From NCBI RefSeq assembly GCF_003335045.1, contig NZ_QOZG01000001.1, positions 1 to 64,000 on the forward strand: a stretch of DNA of 64,000 nt, given 5' to 3'. The position numbers and the translations under genes are program-made. This stretch comes from Paramesorhizobium salinisoli (GTDB taxonomy: Bacteria; Pseudomonadota; Alphaproteobacteria; Rhizobiales; Rhizobiaceae). The notes under the pieces were generated by a model. It had not been told where the DNA came from and made no database searches. It saw only the letters and a list, made by a program, of their open reading frames with translations. Below are positions 28,301 to 36,509 of the stretch, one piece after another. Position 1 is the first letter of the stretch, and the number at the start of each line of letters is the position of its first letter.

Positions 28301-29893
28301 CAGGAGATCACGCGGATTCTTCATGATACCGCCGAACCCCTCGTCGAGCGTCTGGCCGATAGCGGCCGCGGTCTGGCAAGTCAGCTCGAGGAAGCCACCC
28401 ACGCCGCAACCGACAGGCTACGCGCCGAGAATGCCGCCCTGGTCAACGCGCTTGCCAGCCGGACCGCGGAAACCATCTCCGCCATTCAGGAAGCCAAATC
28501 GGGCTTGTCGGACGGCGTCGGCGATCTCATCGACCGTCTGGCCGCCTCCAACGTCAAGCTTGGCGAGCTCATCGATGTCGCCACGCGCAATTTGGGCGAT
28601 ATCGACACACGCCTTTTCGACACCACGTCCTCCTTTGCCGAGCACACCAGCCGCGCGGCGGAGACATTTGCCTCCTCGACCCGGCTTATCGACGGCAATA
28701 TCGGCACATTGAGCACGCTCTCTAATGAAACGCTGAAGCAAATCACCAATATTGCCGAGCGTTTCGAGGAACACAGCAAGGTGCTGGGCTCAGCCAACGA
28801 CATGATCGGCTCGGCGCAGAACAATCTTGCCGCGACCCTCGAAGAGCGTCAGCAGGCGCTGCAGGACCTGGCCTCCGGCCTGGTTCAGCGGTCGGAAGGC
28901 ATCGAGCAGGTCATGCGCTCCTTCGAGAAGCTGGTTTCGACCGCTTTCGAACGCGCTGAAGGCCGCACGCGGATGTCCGCAGAGCAGATGCGCGCCGCCA
29001 TATCGGACGTGGTCGAGCAGGCATCGCAGAAATTCACCAGCGCCACGGATGAAATCCGTCGTACCGCGGCGGAAATCCGCACCGAACTCAACGAGACCCG
29101 CAGCGAACTGCAGCGTGGCGTGCTCGATATGCCCGCTGAAGCCAAGGAATCGACCAAGGCCATGCGCAAGGCCGTTTCGGAACAGATCAACGCGCTCAAG
29201 GAACTGGCGGAGATCGTCAACAAATCAGGCCGCCTGGTCGATGTCGGCGAAAGCCGTGCCGACCGGACCGTTCCCCGCCCCGCTTCCGGGCCGCGCCCGG
29301 CACCTGCCGCTCCCGTAGCTGCAGCCATGCCATCGCCATCGATGGCGGCCCCCGCACCGCGTGCCCCGGAGCGCGCCCTCCCGGTAGAAGAACCCGTTGG
29401 CAGGAGCCAGCCTGCACCGGCGCCAGCGGCCCCCGCGACGCGCAATGGCGGCGGCTGGGTCTCCGATCTTCTGGCCCGCGCCTCGCGTGAGGACGAGCAG
29501 GCGGAACAACTCCGTGCACAGCCGACCGCTGCGCCGCGCTCACCTGCCCATGTGGTCGAATCGCTCAATTCCCTGTCGGTCGATATCGCGCGCGCCATCG
29601 ATCACGATGCATCGGTGGAGCTCTGGGACCGTTATCGCCGCGGCGAGCGCAACGTCTTCACCCGCCGCCTCTATACGCTCAAGGGCCAGCAGACCTTCGA
29701 CGAGATCAAGCGCAAGTACCAGTCGGACAGCGAATTCCGCCGTGCGGTAGACCGCTACATGGACGATTTCCAGCGCCTGCTCGAAGACGTAGCCCGCAAC
29801 GACCGCGACAACATGGTGACGCAGACCTACCTGACCTCGGATACCGGCAAGGTCTACACCATGCTCGCCCACGCCAGCGGCCGCCTGCGCTGA
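25328..29893 (+). CDS. Giant coiled-coil apolipoprotein-like membrane protein, Growth Pole Ring (GPR) homologue
   Basis: A 1521-residue protein; ATG 25328 follows GAGGTAAG, and an upstream ATG at 25289 is possible. Residues 1-150 are acidic then proline/glutamine-rich. Two membrane helices follow (near SIYWTTTAISAIWAAGGLA and IAVATGIAVPILMFWGFAHM). About 1000 residues of long helices come next, with repeated 22-residue units such as DERTRGIRELLSGSQDAI. A proline-rich linker and a conserved end domain (YRRGERNVFTRRLYTLKGQQ) finish it. Agrobacterium GPR, a larger protein with an apolipoprotein-like domain, forms a ring at the growing pole and is needed for polar growth; this is the likely role here. 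Shorter length and divergence keep it below certain. Confidence 0.8.
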   Translation: MAPKTKAEKIDLEVEAALEQALDIDFDDDMGIDMDLGSAAGDFSLDDLEEQISRAAEELANEKRNPPAPISSVKALPSAKAKPAVVAAPPPPPTPPRVAAVSTPAEDPAVAFSAAQPQFNHQQAQNQPLQNQPKAASLTPANDDLRRDTAFLRRGGLAQRSSNSIYWTTTAISAIWAAGGLAIGHSLSSSGLTSPQAFGNFVTSPSGIAVATGIAVPILMFWGFAHMLRRAQEMQFAARTMTEAAMRLAEPEAIAGERVASLGQAVRREVAAMSEGIERTLARAVELETLVQTEVNELERAYTDNEIRIRTLVGELGHEREAVVTHAERVRSSISGAHEHLKEELTTASSIIRDSVLGASTQLTESLALSGDNLVNRINESGNVITSAIDTRAVDVSSRITTSGEAFASLLDTRIATLTEQSQLVTANLEEALDKRTSGIASLLGSATQSMVSEFDTRLANLDNTLSERGRSLLSEFETRAQSLDSSTEKLNAALEARARQINENLISRTREIAETFSEGRSSISDVIDETKTKISSDLSGIADSVTVLLNEKAASFAGQLAEGRDALAASLAGETDRVSAVIRDHADTLSARTADIENAVAASTLALGGVTDSHASLLEERTAAIKAAIAENSAILDRTFEKHGATLDERVTGIRAALVENNTMLQNVFENHVKSIDERTHGVRDVLGESQAALARALDERTRGIRELLSGSQDAIARTIDERTNGVRDILVDGQDALSRALEERTAAIRAALSDSRDTLDTSFEEHTRAISERTSGLSSVLVQNHAALAQTLDGHERTIEDRAAEIRAALTETTASLSETLQDHSAILEQRTAMLHQAVGESSAALGRAFEDQTGIIDERTSTMQKALAVGVDNVRKSLEQSASVVAGALREKIGEAANTLSAEAAKASEALDGYGESFSARLIENLSGTEARLNERADVIAMSLGEIGSRVTSELGSIEARIAHVTENTSATLEERTRELNAVLAARSQEITRILHDTAEPLVERLADSGRGLASQLEEATHAATDRLRAENAALVNALASRTAETISAIQEAKSGLSDGVGDLIDRLAASNVKLGELIDVATRNLGDIDTRLFDTTSSFAEHTSRAAETFASSTRLIDGNIGTLSTLSNETLKQITNIAERFEEHSKVLGSANDMIGSAQNNLAATLEERQQALQDLASGLVQRSEGIEQVMRSFEKLVSTAFERAEGRTRMSAEQMRAAISDVVEQASQKFTSATDEIRRTAAEIRTELNETRSELQRGVLDMPAEAKESTKAMRKAVSEQINALKELAEIVNKSGRLVDVGESRADRTVPRPASGPRPAPAAPVAAAMPSPSMAAPAPRAPERALPVEEPVGRSQPAPAPAAPATRNGGGWVSDLLARASREDEQAEQLRAQPTAAPRSPAHVVESLNSLSVDIARAIDHDASVELWDRYRRGERNVFTRRLYTLKGQQTFDEIKRKYQSDSEFRRAVDRYMDDFQRLLEDVARNDRDNMVTQTYLTSDTGKVYTMLAHASGRLR

Positions 29894-29917
29894 TAGGCGG
29901 GACAGGCAGAAACGCAA

Positions 29918-29946
29918 AACGCGGCCCTCATGGGGCCGCGTTTTCG
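29918..29946 (+). terminator. Terminator after the GPR-like gene
   Basis: AACGCGGCCC (29918-29927) pairs with GGGCCGCGTT (29933-29942), followed by TTCG; a short four-T tract (29941-29944) is partly in the stem. It lies 25 bases after the stop codon. Confidence 0.75.
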
Positions 29947-29991
29947 ATTCGGGGTTGAACCAACAACTCAAGCGACGACGGGAAATCCCTG

Positions 29992-30624
29992 TCAGATCAC
30001 CGAAAGCGTCCAGCTGACGATATCGCCGGTGACCTTGTCGAAGGCTGCGTTGAGCGCCTGGACATAAGCGGTATTGCCGGCTCCGCTCACCGGCACTGAA
30101 GCCTTGAACACGCGTGTCGAGCGGACTTCGCCATTCTTGTCGTTCAATATCTTGGTCGCGATCTCGACAACCGCCATTTGCGGGGAGGTGAACGCATCGA
30201 CGCCGAAGGTACGGATGTCGGTGATGATCTGGTAGTTGATGGCGAGACCGTCTCCGGGCCGTCCGACGCCGCCCAGAAGGCCGGTATTGTCGAAAGCCTG
30301 CACCAGGCGCGACTGCACGAGCGTGGGCAGCCGGTCTCCCCATTGCGCGCCCTTCAGATATTCGATCTCGGCTGCGGAGGTATTGATGACGATGTTCTCG
30401 CCGTCGAATGCCTTCAGCGCTGCCGGAGCGGCGATCAGAATCTGGATGTTCTTGCGGCTCTTGCCGGATATCGGAGGATTGGAGGCAATCAGGTCGAACG
30501 TATCGAGCGGAACGGTGCCGCAGGATGCGACCATCGCAGCCAGCAGAACAGCGCCGGCAATCCGCCCGGATTTTCGAAATTTCTCCAAATGCAAGCCCGT
30601 CCCTATCGCGCGGAATTTACTCAT
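29992..30624 (-). CDS. ABC transport auxiliary lipoprotein of Mla-type operon
   Basis: A 210-residue lipoprotein. The ATG at 30624 is preferred; a TTG at 30648 overlapping the mlaD stop (TTGA) is an alternative. It has a basic start, a hydrophobic stretch and the lipobox AAMVASC. The mature part has TFDLIA, IVINTSAAEIEYLKGAQWGD, LPTLVQSRLVQAFDNTGLLG and MAVVEIATKIL, which match the ABC-type transport auxiliary component (PF03886, LptE/PqiC-like). It sits in the outer membrane and works with the MCE protein upstream in moving phospholipid between membranes. Confidence 0.9.
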   Translation of the reverse strand: MSKFRAIGTGLHLEKFRKSGRIAGAVLLAAMVASCGTVPLDTFDLIASNPPISGKSRKNIQILIAAPAALKAFDGENIVINTSAAEIEYLKGAQWGDRLPTLVQSRLVQAFDNTGLLGGVGRPGDGLAINYQIITDIRTFGVDAFTSPQMAVVEIATKILNDKNGEVRSTRVFKASVPVSGAGNTAYVQALNAAFDKVTGDIVSWTLSVI

Positions 30625-30644
30625 CTCACGTGAACGCAACCGGA

Positions 30645-31640
30645 TCAATGCCGTGTGCGTCCGTCATATTGCGGGACGGACCCCTGTCCACCGAAAATGA
30701 GCCTTTGCGGATTCTTTTCCAGGTCTGTGATCGCCCGCTCGATACGCTGGATCGAGCGGCGGCTGTCGGTGACGAGCGCCTGCACATCGCGCAGGCCAGT
30801 TCCCGAAAAACGCTGCAGATTGTCGGCGATCGGGCCGAGACGCGCATTCAGCGTGTCGGAGGTATTGCGGATGGACTCGAGTGTTTGCTTGGTTTGCGCC
30901 ACGACGCCGTTCTTGTTGTCCTCGGAAAGCAGAGTATCGACCTTCTGCATGATTCCGTCGACGCGCACCGAAGCAGCATTGAGCCGGGCCATCGCCTCAC
31001 GTGCGTTCTGGATGGTCGCCTGGACATCGCCGGCGTTTGCGGCGAGCTCGTCTATGACCTTGGAATTCTTGGCAAGGGCGTCTGTGAAAGTCTTGGTGTT
31101 CTCAACCGTAGCCGTCAGCGGCGCGCGCACATCCTGGATGAAGCCTTCGAGCGCCTCGAGCGCGCTGTTGGCCCGCGCGAAAATATCCTGCGCCGTGGCC
31201 AGAAGATTGTTGACGACCGAAGGATCGGCATTGATCAACGCAACCTGATTGTTCTTTTCCGCCTCCTCAAGCAGATTTGGCTCGTCGAGACTTCCACCTT
31301 TCAGCTCTACATAGGCCTGCCCCGTAAGACCCTGAAAGCCGAGTTCGGCCTTGGTGGAGCGGGTGACGGGCGTCGTGCGGTTCACTTCGGTCTGCGCTAT
31401 GACCATGTTCGGATTGGTAGGATCGAGGTAAAGCCTGCGCACATCGCCAACCTTGATGCCGTTGAACAGCACCTGGCTGCCGATGGAAAGGCCTGTGACT
31501 GACCCGGGGATGCGTATTTCCAGCGTCACGGTATCCCGGCTTTCACCATAGCGGGCGATCCAGTAGACGAACCCGAAGGCCGCAAGGCTCACGAGCAGGG
31601 TGAAAATGCCCACCAGAACATAATTGGCTCTTGTTTCCAT
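30645..31640 (-). CDS. mlaD: MlaD/MCE-family lipid transport protein
   Basis: A 331-residue protein starting METRANYVLVGIFTLLVSLA with a single N-terminal membrane helix. The MCE domain follows at about residues 38-115 (GSVTGLSIGSQVLFNGIKVG, AELGFQGLTGQAYVELKGG), then a long helical tail that lines the periplasmic channel. In Mla-type systems it takes phospholipid from or to the MlaEF transporter. It lies 24 bases after mlaF, and its start region is a near copy of the 15 bases just upstream (see repeat). Confidence 0.93.
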   Translation of the reverse strand: METRANYVLVGIFTLLVSLAAFGFVYWIARYGESRDTVTLEIRIPGSVTGLSIGSQVLFNGIKVGDVRRLYLDPTNPNMVIAQTEVNRTTPVTRSTKAELGFQGLTGQAYVELKGGSLDEPNLLEEAEKNNQVALINADPSVVNNLLATAQDIFARANSALEALEGFIQDVRAPLTATVENTKTFTDALAKNSKVIDELAANAGDVQATIQNAREAMARLNAASVRVDGIMQKVDTLLSEDNKNGVVAQTKQTLESIRNTSDTLNARLGPIADNLQRFSGTGLRDVQALVTDSRRSIQRIERAITDLEKNPQRLIFGGQGSVPQYDGRTRH

Positions 31641-31670
31641 ATCTTATCCAGTGGCTTCCATGTCTTATCC
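31635..31670. repeat. Duplicated translation-start region before mlaD
   Basis: Two 15-base copies, 31635-31649 and 31656-31670, differ at one base and carry the ggataag ribosome site and ATGGAA. The upstream ATG (31661) reads only five codons (MEATG, then TAA) before the true mlaD start at 31640. Confidence 0.8.
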
Positions 31671-32513
31671 GGCCTGCCGAGGCCCGGGTTCGGCCCGGCG
31701 CCTGGTTGGCGCCGCCGGATCGATCTGGCGGGCGCGCTTACCACGAAAATAGGATTTGACCCAGGGATCATCAACCGTAAGCATATCCTCGATCGTTCCT
31801 TCAACCAGTACCCGCTTTTCCCCAAGCACCGCAATGCGGTCGCAAACGGCAAAGAGGCTGTCGAGATCATGTGTCACCATATAGACGGTCAACCCCATTG
31901 TATCGCGCAGATTGGCGATCAGGTCGTCGAATTCGGCAGCGCCGATCGGATCGAGGCCCGAGGTTGGCTCATCGAGAAAGACAACATCAGGATCCAGCGC
32001 CAACGCCCGGGCAAGGGCTGCACGCTTGATCATTCCGCCTGAAAGCTCGGAGGGGAACTTCTCGGCCGTATCGGGCGCAAGTCCCACGAGATCGATCTTC
32101 AGCCGCGCCAGTTCATCCATCAGCTTGGGCGACAGATCGAGATATTCACGCATCGGCACCTGGATGTTCTCCAGGACATTCAGCGATGAGAAAAGCGCGC
32201 CATGCTGGAACAGAACGCCCATGCGCATGTCGATTTCCATCTTTTCGATATCGCTTACATGATCGATATCATGGCCGAATATCCGTATTTCCCCTGATGT
32301 CTTGTGGTTGAGACCGAGGATCGTGCGCATGAGCACCGATTTACCCGAACCGGAAGGTCCGATGAAGCCCAATATCTCGCCCGGAAAAATGTCCAGGCAG
32401 AGCTTGTCGAGAACGACCGTCTTTCCAAACGAGACGGTGACATCGCGCACGGATATCACCGGCTCGGCGGAGCGGTCTATCTGGTCTGGTTCGGCTTGGA
32501 CCGCGTGGTTCAT
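31665..32513 (-). CDS. mlaF: Mla-type ABC transporter ATPase
   Basis: A 282-residue ATPase with Walker A GPSGSGKSVLMRTILGL, signature LSGGMIKRAALARALAL, Walker B VVFLDEPTSGLD and the switch histidine in VTHDLDSLF. The M-I-K-R form after LSGG is usual for MlaF/Ttg2A ATPases. It powers phospholipid movement through MlaE at the inner membrane. It follows mlaE by 8 bases, and mlaD follows it closely. The C-terminal tail is arginine/proline-rich and probably flexible. Confidence 0.95.
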   Translation of the reverse strand: MNHAVQAEPDQIDRSAEPVISVRDVTVSFGKTVVLDKLCLDIFPGEILGFIGPSGSGKSVLMRTILGLNHKTSGEIRIFGHDIDHVSDIEKMEIDMRMGVLFQHGALFSSLNVLENIQVPMREYLDLSPKLMDELARLKIDLVGLAPDTAEKFPSELSGGMIKRAALARALALDPDVVFLDEPTSGLDPIGAAEFDDLIANLRDTMGLTVYMVTHDLDSLFAVCDRIAVLGEKRVLVEGTIEDMLTVDDPWVKSYFRGKRARQIDPAAPTRRRAEPGPRQAG

Positions 32514-32521
32514 CTGTCCCG

Positions 32522-33697
32522 CTAGAAATTGATGGCTGCGTAGAACATCGCGAACATGCCGTCCACGACAATGACCACGAAGATGGATTTGACGACTGAC
32601 GCGGTAACACGGCGTCCGAGCGATTCAGCACTTCCCCCCACCTTCATGCCCTCGACCGAGGCCATGACGCCGATGATCATCGCCATGAAAGGCGCCTTGA
32701 TCAGCCCGGCAAGGTAGGTTGAGATATCGATGGCGTCGCGCAGGCGTACCAGAAACGCGTCGGGCGAGATACCGGAATAGGTCCAGACCACGAATCCCGC
32801 CCCTGCCAACGCCGCAAGATCGGCAAGGATCGTCAGAAGCGGCAATACGATGACCAACGCCGAGAGGCGCGGAAAAACCAGGACGCCAACTGGGTTGAGG
32901 CCGATGACCGTCAGCGCGTCGGTTTCCTCGCGCATTTTCATCGATCCGATTTCGGCCGTGATCGCACTTCCAGAACGTCCCGCCACCATGATAGCGGTCA
33001 AAAGCACGCCGATCTCACGCAACACCAGGATGCCCACCAGATCGACGACGAATATCTCCGCCCCGAAATAGCGTAGCTGGAAAGCACCCTGCTGGGCGAT
33101 AATCGCGCCGATGATCGTCGACATCAGCAGGATGACCGGAATGGCGCCGACGCCCATACGGTCGATCTGATTGGTGATGGCCGCGAAATTGATGCCGCTG
33201 CCCCTGCCGAGCTTCATCTGCGATCCACGGATGGTCGCGCCCAGTATATGCATCGACATCAGGAAATCGTCGCGCGCGGAATAGGTGAGCTTTCCCAGGG
33301 ATTCCAGAATATCGATGAGGAAGAGCCCTCGCTTGGGGCGAGTCGCATGGCTGTTGCGGTCCACCGCTTCGCCGACCGTCGCCAGGAGCGGCCGCCATGC
33401 CTCGCGTGTGCCATGCAAGGTGACGCCGATATCGCGCCCCTTGAGGGAACGGCTGAGTCTCTCGATGAGCCAGGCGCCAGCCGTATCGAGCCCAGCGACA
33501 TCCGTCAGATCGATCGAGGCGTTGGAGAAACCACCCAGGCTCTGGAGCTTGCGCATCTCGTCGTCAACCAGATGGACGCTGCGCGATGTCCAGCGCCCGC
33601 CAAGCGCGATCGTGGCGCCGACGTTATCAGTCGTCACCTCGATCCGGGGAGTCGAATTGGGGGCGGCACTTGAAGGGTCCGCAGCGTCGGTCAACAT
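32522..33697 (-). CDS. mlaE: MlaE permease with N-terminal STAS domain
   Basis: A 391-residue protein. Residues 1-115 form an MlaB-like STAS domain (IDLTDVAGLDTAGAWLIERL). The remaining part is a MlaE permease with five or six membrane helices, containing FGAEIFVVDLVGILVLREIG, GRSGSAITAEIGSMKMREE and ALTVIGLNPVGVLVFPRLSA. In enterobacteria MlaB is separate; here the two are fused, as in many alphaproteobacteria. It is the first gene of the mlaE-mlaF-mlaD-lipoprotein operon that keeps outer-membrane lipid asymmetry. Confidence 0.94.
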   Translation of the reverse strand: MLTDAADPSSAAPNSTPRIEVTTDNVGATIALGGRWTSRSVHLVDDEMRKLQSLGGFSNASIDLTDVAGLDTAGAWLIERLSRSLKGRDIGVTLHGTREAWRPLLATVGEAVDRNSHATRPKRGLFLIDILESLGKLTYSARDDFLMSMHILGATIRGSQMKLGRGSGINFAAITNQIDRMGVGAIPVILLMSTIIGAIIAQQGAFQLRYFGAEIFVVDLVGILVLREIGVLLTAIMVAGRSGSAITAEIGSMKMREETDALTVIGLNPVGVLVFPRLSALVIVLPLLTILADLAALAGAGFVVWTYSGISPDAFLVRLRDAIDISTYLAGLIKAPFMAMIIGVMASVEGMKVGGSAESLGRRVTASVVKSIFVVIVVDGMFAMFYAAINF

Positions 33698-33873
33698 GTC
33701 TTATTCTTTATCGAGTCTTTCAGGTCCTGTCACTTGGCCGGCGACAAGCCGCTACTGTATAATTCATTAAATCAGAATCGATTTCGGGACGAAATTATGC
33801 AGCATTTCAAAATATTACAGCGTCGCGCGTTCGATTGGACGCGGCGCGGTAACAGGCTGACCCGGGCCGAACA

Positions 33874-34857
33874 ATGCGCATAGATCTGCAAATCGAGCGT
33901 GATCGCTATCCCATCGCAGGCAAGTTTACGATCTCGCGTGGCTCCAAGACTGAAGCTGTGGTGCTTGTCTGCACGCTGAGAGATGGCAATCATGTAGGGT
34001 GCGGCGAGTGCGTGCCCTATGCCCGATATGGCGAGAGCATGGAAAGCGTGACCGCTGAAATCGAAGCCGCACGGGGTGCAATTGCCGAGGGAGCGACCCG
34101 GCAGGACATTCTCCGGCTGATGCGCGCTGGCGCCGCCCGCAACGCCGTGGATTGCGCATTGTGGGACCTCGAGGCGAAACGCATGGGCAAACGCGTGGCA
34201 GCAATGATTTCATCAAAGCCGCCTCATCCGTTGCGAACGGCGATCACCATCTCCATGGGTGATCCAGAAGCCATGGCCGAAGCCGCCCGCGCCCTCTCCG
34301 CCCACCCGGTCATCAAGGTGAAAATCGGTGGAGAAAACGATGCGGCCCGCATCCATGCAGTGGCCGACGCCGCTCCTTCAAGCCGAATCATCCTCGATGC
34401 CAACGAAGGCTGGACCGAGGAAAACTTTCGCAAGAACATGATGATCGCCGCCGAAGCGGGCATTGCGCTCATCGAGCAGCCGCTGCCCGCCGGACAAGAT
34501 GATTTTCTGGCCACGACGCCGCGGCCGGTGCCTGTTTGCGCCGACGAAAGCGCCCATACCTCGCAAGGGCTGGAAGCGCTCGTAGGTCGCTATGACGCCG
34601 TCAACATAAAGCTGGACAAGACCGGAGGCCTCACCGAGGCGCTCACCATGCGCACGCGTGCCAGAGAACTCGGACTTGGCATAATGGTCGGCTGCATGGT
34701 CGGAACTTCGCTCGGCATGGCGCCTGCTGTGCTGCTGGCGCAGGATGCCGATTATGCCGATCTGGACGGACCGCTGCTCCTGGGCCGGGATCGCTCTCCC
34801 GGGCTGGTCTACGAGGGAACACTCGTCTATCCGCCCGAACCTGATCTCTGGGGCTGA
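33874..34857 (+). CDS. Dipeptide (L-Ala-D/L-Glu) epimerase
   Basis: A 327-residue enolase-superfamily enzyme. It has the catalytic lysine in HPVIKVKIGG, metal ligands in LDANEGW, IEQPLP and VCADES, and the second catalytic lysine in AVNIKLDKTGG, followed by the C-terminal MVGCMVGTSLGMAP. This pattern fits the L-Ala-D/L-Glu epimerase group, which racemises the glutamate of murein dipeptides for reuse. Specificity inside the superfamily cannot be fixed by sequence alone. It is encoded alone, divergent from mlaE. Confidence 0.88.
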   Translation: MRIDLQIERDRYPIAGKFTISRGSKTEAVVLVCTLRDGNHVGCGECVPYARYGESMESVTAEIEAARGAIAEGATRQDILRLMRAGAARNAVDCALWDLEAKRMGKRVAAMISSKPPHPLRTAITISMGDPEAMAEAARALSAHPVIKVKIGGENDAARIHAVADAAPSSRIILDANEGWTEENFRKNMMIAAEAGIALIEQPLPAGQDDFLATTPRPVPVCADESAHTSQGLEALVGRYDAVNIKLDKTGGLTEALTMRTRARELGLGIMVGCMVGTSLGMAPAVLLAQDADYADLDGPLLLGRDRSPGLVYEGTLVYPPEPDLWG

Positions 34858-34983
34858 CAATCCCGTGTGATCAGGGGGGAGCCGCATCAAAACAATTTAC
34901 TTGATCGTGTATATCATGTTTTTATCGGCAATATGTTTTGCTGACATGAGCAACATCGACCGCAAGTGTAGGGGGAAAGAACC

Positions 34984-35436
34984 TTGAGCGACATCACTTC
35001 CACAAACCGCAAGAAACTCGTCATCCCGGGATTGGGAGGCATTTATTCATCGCTGCATGAATTCGCCGAAACCCTGCTGCGGTTCATCGCGGGCGCGGCA
35101 CTGGTAACCCATGGCTATGGCAAGATTCTCGATCCGTTCGGAGCATCCGGAATGGTGGAAGGCCTCGGCTTTTATCCAGGCAGCTTCTGGTCGCCACTGC
35201 TTTCCGTCACCGAGTTCTTTGGTGGCATCCTTCTCGCCATCGGCCTCCTGACCCGCCCGGCCGCCTTTGCCACGCTGATCGTCCTTCTGGTCACCGTGTG
35301 GTTTCATTGGAGCGTTCAGGGCCAGGGCTATCCCGGCGCGGAAAAATCGATTCTGTGGTCGGCGATCATGCTCTTCTTCGTCATCCGCGGCGCCAACAGC
35401 CAGTCGGTCGACGCAAAGATCGGCAAGCAATTCTGA
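34984..35436 (+). CDS. DoxX-family membrane protein
   Basis: A 150-residue protein starting at TTG 34984 after GGGGGAAAG. It has four predicted membrane helices, the first containing LLRFIAGAALVTHGYGKIL, then SVTEFFGGILLAIGLLTRPA, AFATLIVLLVTVWF and ILWSAIMLFFVI. This is the DoxX/DoxD fold, often linked to quinone or thiol redox chemistry, but the family is wide and no redox partner is adjacent. It is followed by a hairpin shared with the convergent glycosyltransferase. Confidence 0.9.
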   Translation: MSDITSTNRKKLVIPGLGGIYSSLHEFAETLLRFIAGAALVTHGYGKILDPFGASGMVEGLGFYPGSFWSPLLSVTEFFGGILLAIGLLTRPAAFATLIVLLVTVWFHWSVQGQGYPGAEKSILWSAIMLFFVIRGANSQSVDAKIGKQF

Positions 35437-35450
35437 TCGCAAGCAAGCAG

Positions 35451-35480
35451 AAGAAGGACATGGCCCGCCATGTTCTTCTT
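35451..35480. terminator. Hairpin between convergent genes, probable bidirectional terminator
   Basis: AAGAAGGACATGGC (35451-35464) pairs with GCCATGTTCTTCTT (35467-35480) with one G-T pair and a two-base gap. It lies between the doxX stop (35436) and the glycosyltransferase stop (35493), so it can end both transcripts, though the U-tracts are weak. Confidence 0.6.
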
Positions 35481-35492
35481 TAGTCCACCCGC

Positions 35493-36509
35493 TCAGGCCA
35501 CTTGAGGCAATGCGGCCGGCGCCAATATTTCTTCGAAAATGTCTGCGCAAGCCTCCCAGGTATAATCCTTCAGCACCTTGTCAGGATCGACCCGCCCCAT
35601 CTCCAGGGCGCCGAGACAGGCTTGCTGCAGATCCTCCGAGAGAACGCCCGCCCCTGTCGTGCCGATGACATCGCGAGACCCCGGCACGGGAAAGGCCGCG
35701 ACAGGCATGCCGCTGGCGATGGCTTCGAGCAACACAAGTCCAAACGTATCGGTCCGGCTGGGAAAAACGAAGACATCCGAGCCTGCGTAATAGCGTGCGA
35801 GCTCTGCCCCCTCTTTTTTGCCGGCGAATACCGCTTTCGGAAAGCGCGCCTTCAGTTCTTCGAGACTGGGGCCATCGCCCACCACGAGTTTCGTTCCCGG
35901 CAAGTCGAGCGACAGAAAAGCCGTCAGGTTCTTTTCCGGCGCAACACGCCCGACACAAAGAAAAATCGGATGCGGCAAGCCAAGATTCACGTCCGGCTGG
36001 GGCCGGAACAGGGCACGGTCGACCCCCCTCGTCCAAATCTTCAGCTTCGTGAAGCCGCGCGCCGCGAGTTCATCCTGAATCGATTGTGTCGGCACGAGGG
36101 TACACTCGCCCGCATTGTGGAACCGCCGCAGGAATCCATAGGTCAACGACAGCGGCACCGGGAACCGCTCGTAGAGATATTCGGGAAAGCGGGTGTGGAA
36201 ACTGGTCGTGAAGCGCCAGCCGTTCTTGAGGCAGGCGCGCCGCGCCATGATGCCGAGTGGCCCTTCCGTGGCGATGTGGATATAAGCCGGCTGCAGCTTG
36301 GCAAGTGCCGCGCGTACGGCTGCGGGATGCGTCAGCGCCAGCCTGATCTCCGGATAGGTCGGACATGCCACCGACCGGTAGTCGGACGGCGACACGATCG
36401 TCACCGCATAACCCCGCTCGCTCATCAGGTCGCTTATATGGGTCAGCGTCCGAACGACGCCGTTGACTTGCGGATGCCAGGCGTCGGTGACGATGACGAT
36501 ACGCTTCAT
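35493..36509 (-). CDS. GT4-family glycosyltransferase, probable diacylglycerol glycosyltransferase
   Basis: A 338-residue GT4 enzyme. The N-terminal lobe starts MKRIVIVTDAWHPQVNGVVR with SFHTRFPEYLYERFP; the C-terminal lobe has FLCVGRVAPEKNL, LVVGDGP, and FVFPSRTDTFGLVLLEAIAS with the catalytic-type E-x7-E. In Agrobacterium the Agt glycosyltransferase, encoded beside PlcP, puts sugar on diacylglycerol during phosphate starvation. The gene here has the same neighbour and its ATG overlaps the plcP-like stop (TGATG), so that role is likely. Other GT4 lipid sugars remain possible. Confidence 0.85.
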   Translation of the reverse strand: MKRIVIVTDAWHPQVNGVVRTLTHISDLMSERGYAVTIVSPSDYRSVACPTYPEIRLALTHPAAVRAALAKLQPAYIHIATEGPLGIMARRACLKNGWRFTTSFHTRFPEYLYERFPVPLSLTYGFLRRFHNAGECTLVPTQSIQDELAARGFTKLKIWTRGVDRALFRPQPDVNLGLPHPIFLCVGRVAPEKNLTAFLSLDLPGTKLVVGDGPSLEELKARFPKAVFAGKKEGAELARYYAGSDVFVFPSRTDTFGLVLLEAIASGMPVAAFPVPGSRDVIGTTGAGVLSEDLQQACLGALEMGRVDPDKVLKDYTWEACADIFEEILAPAALPQVA

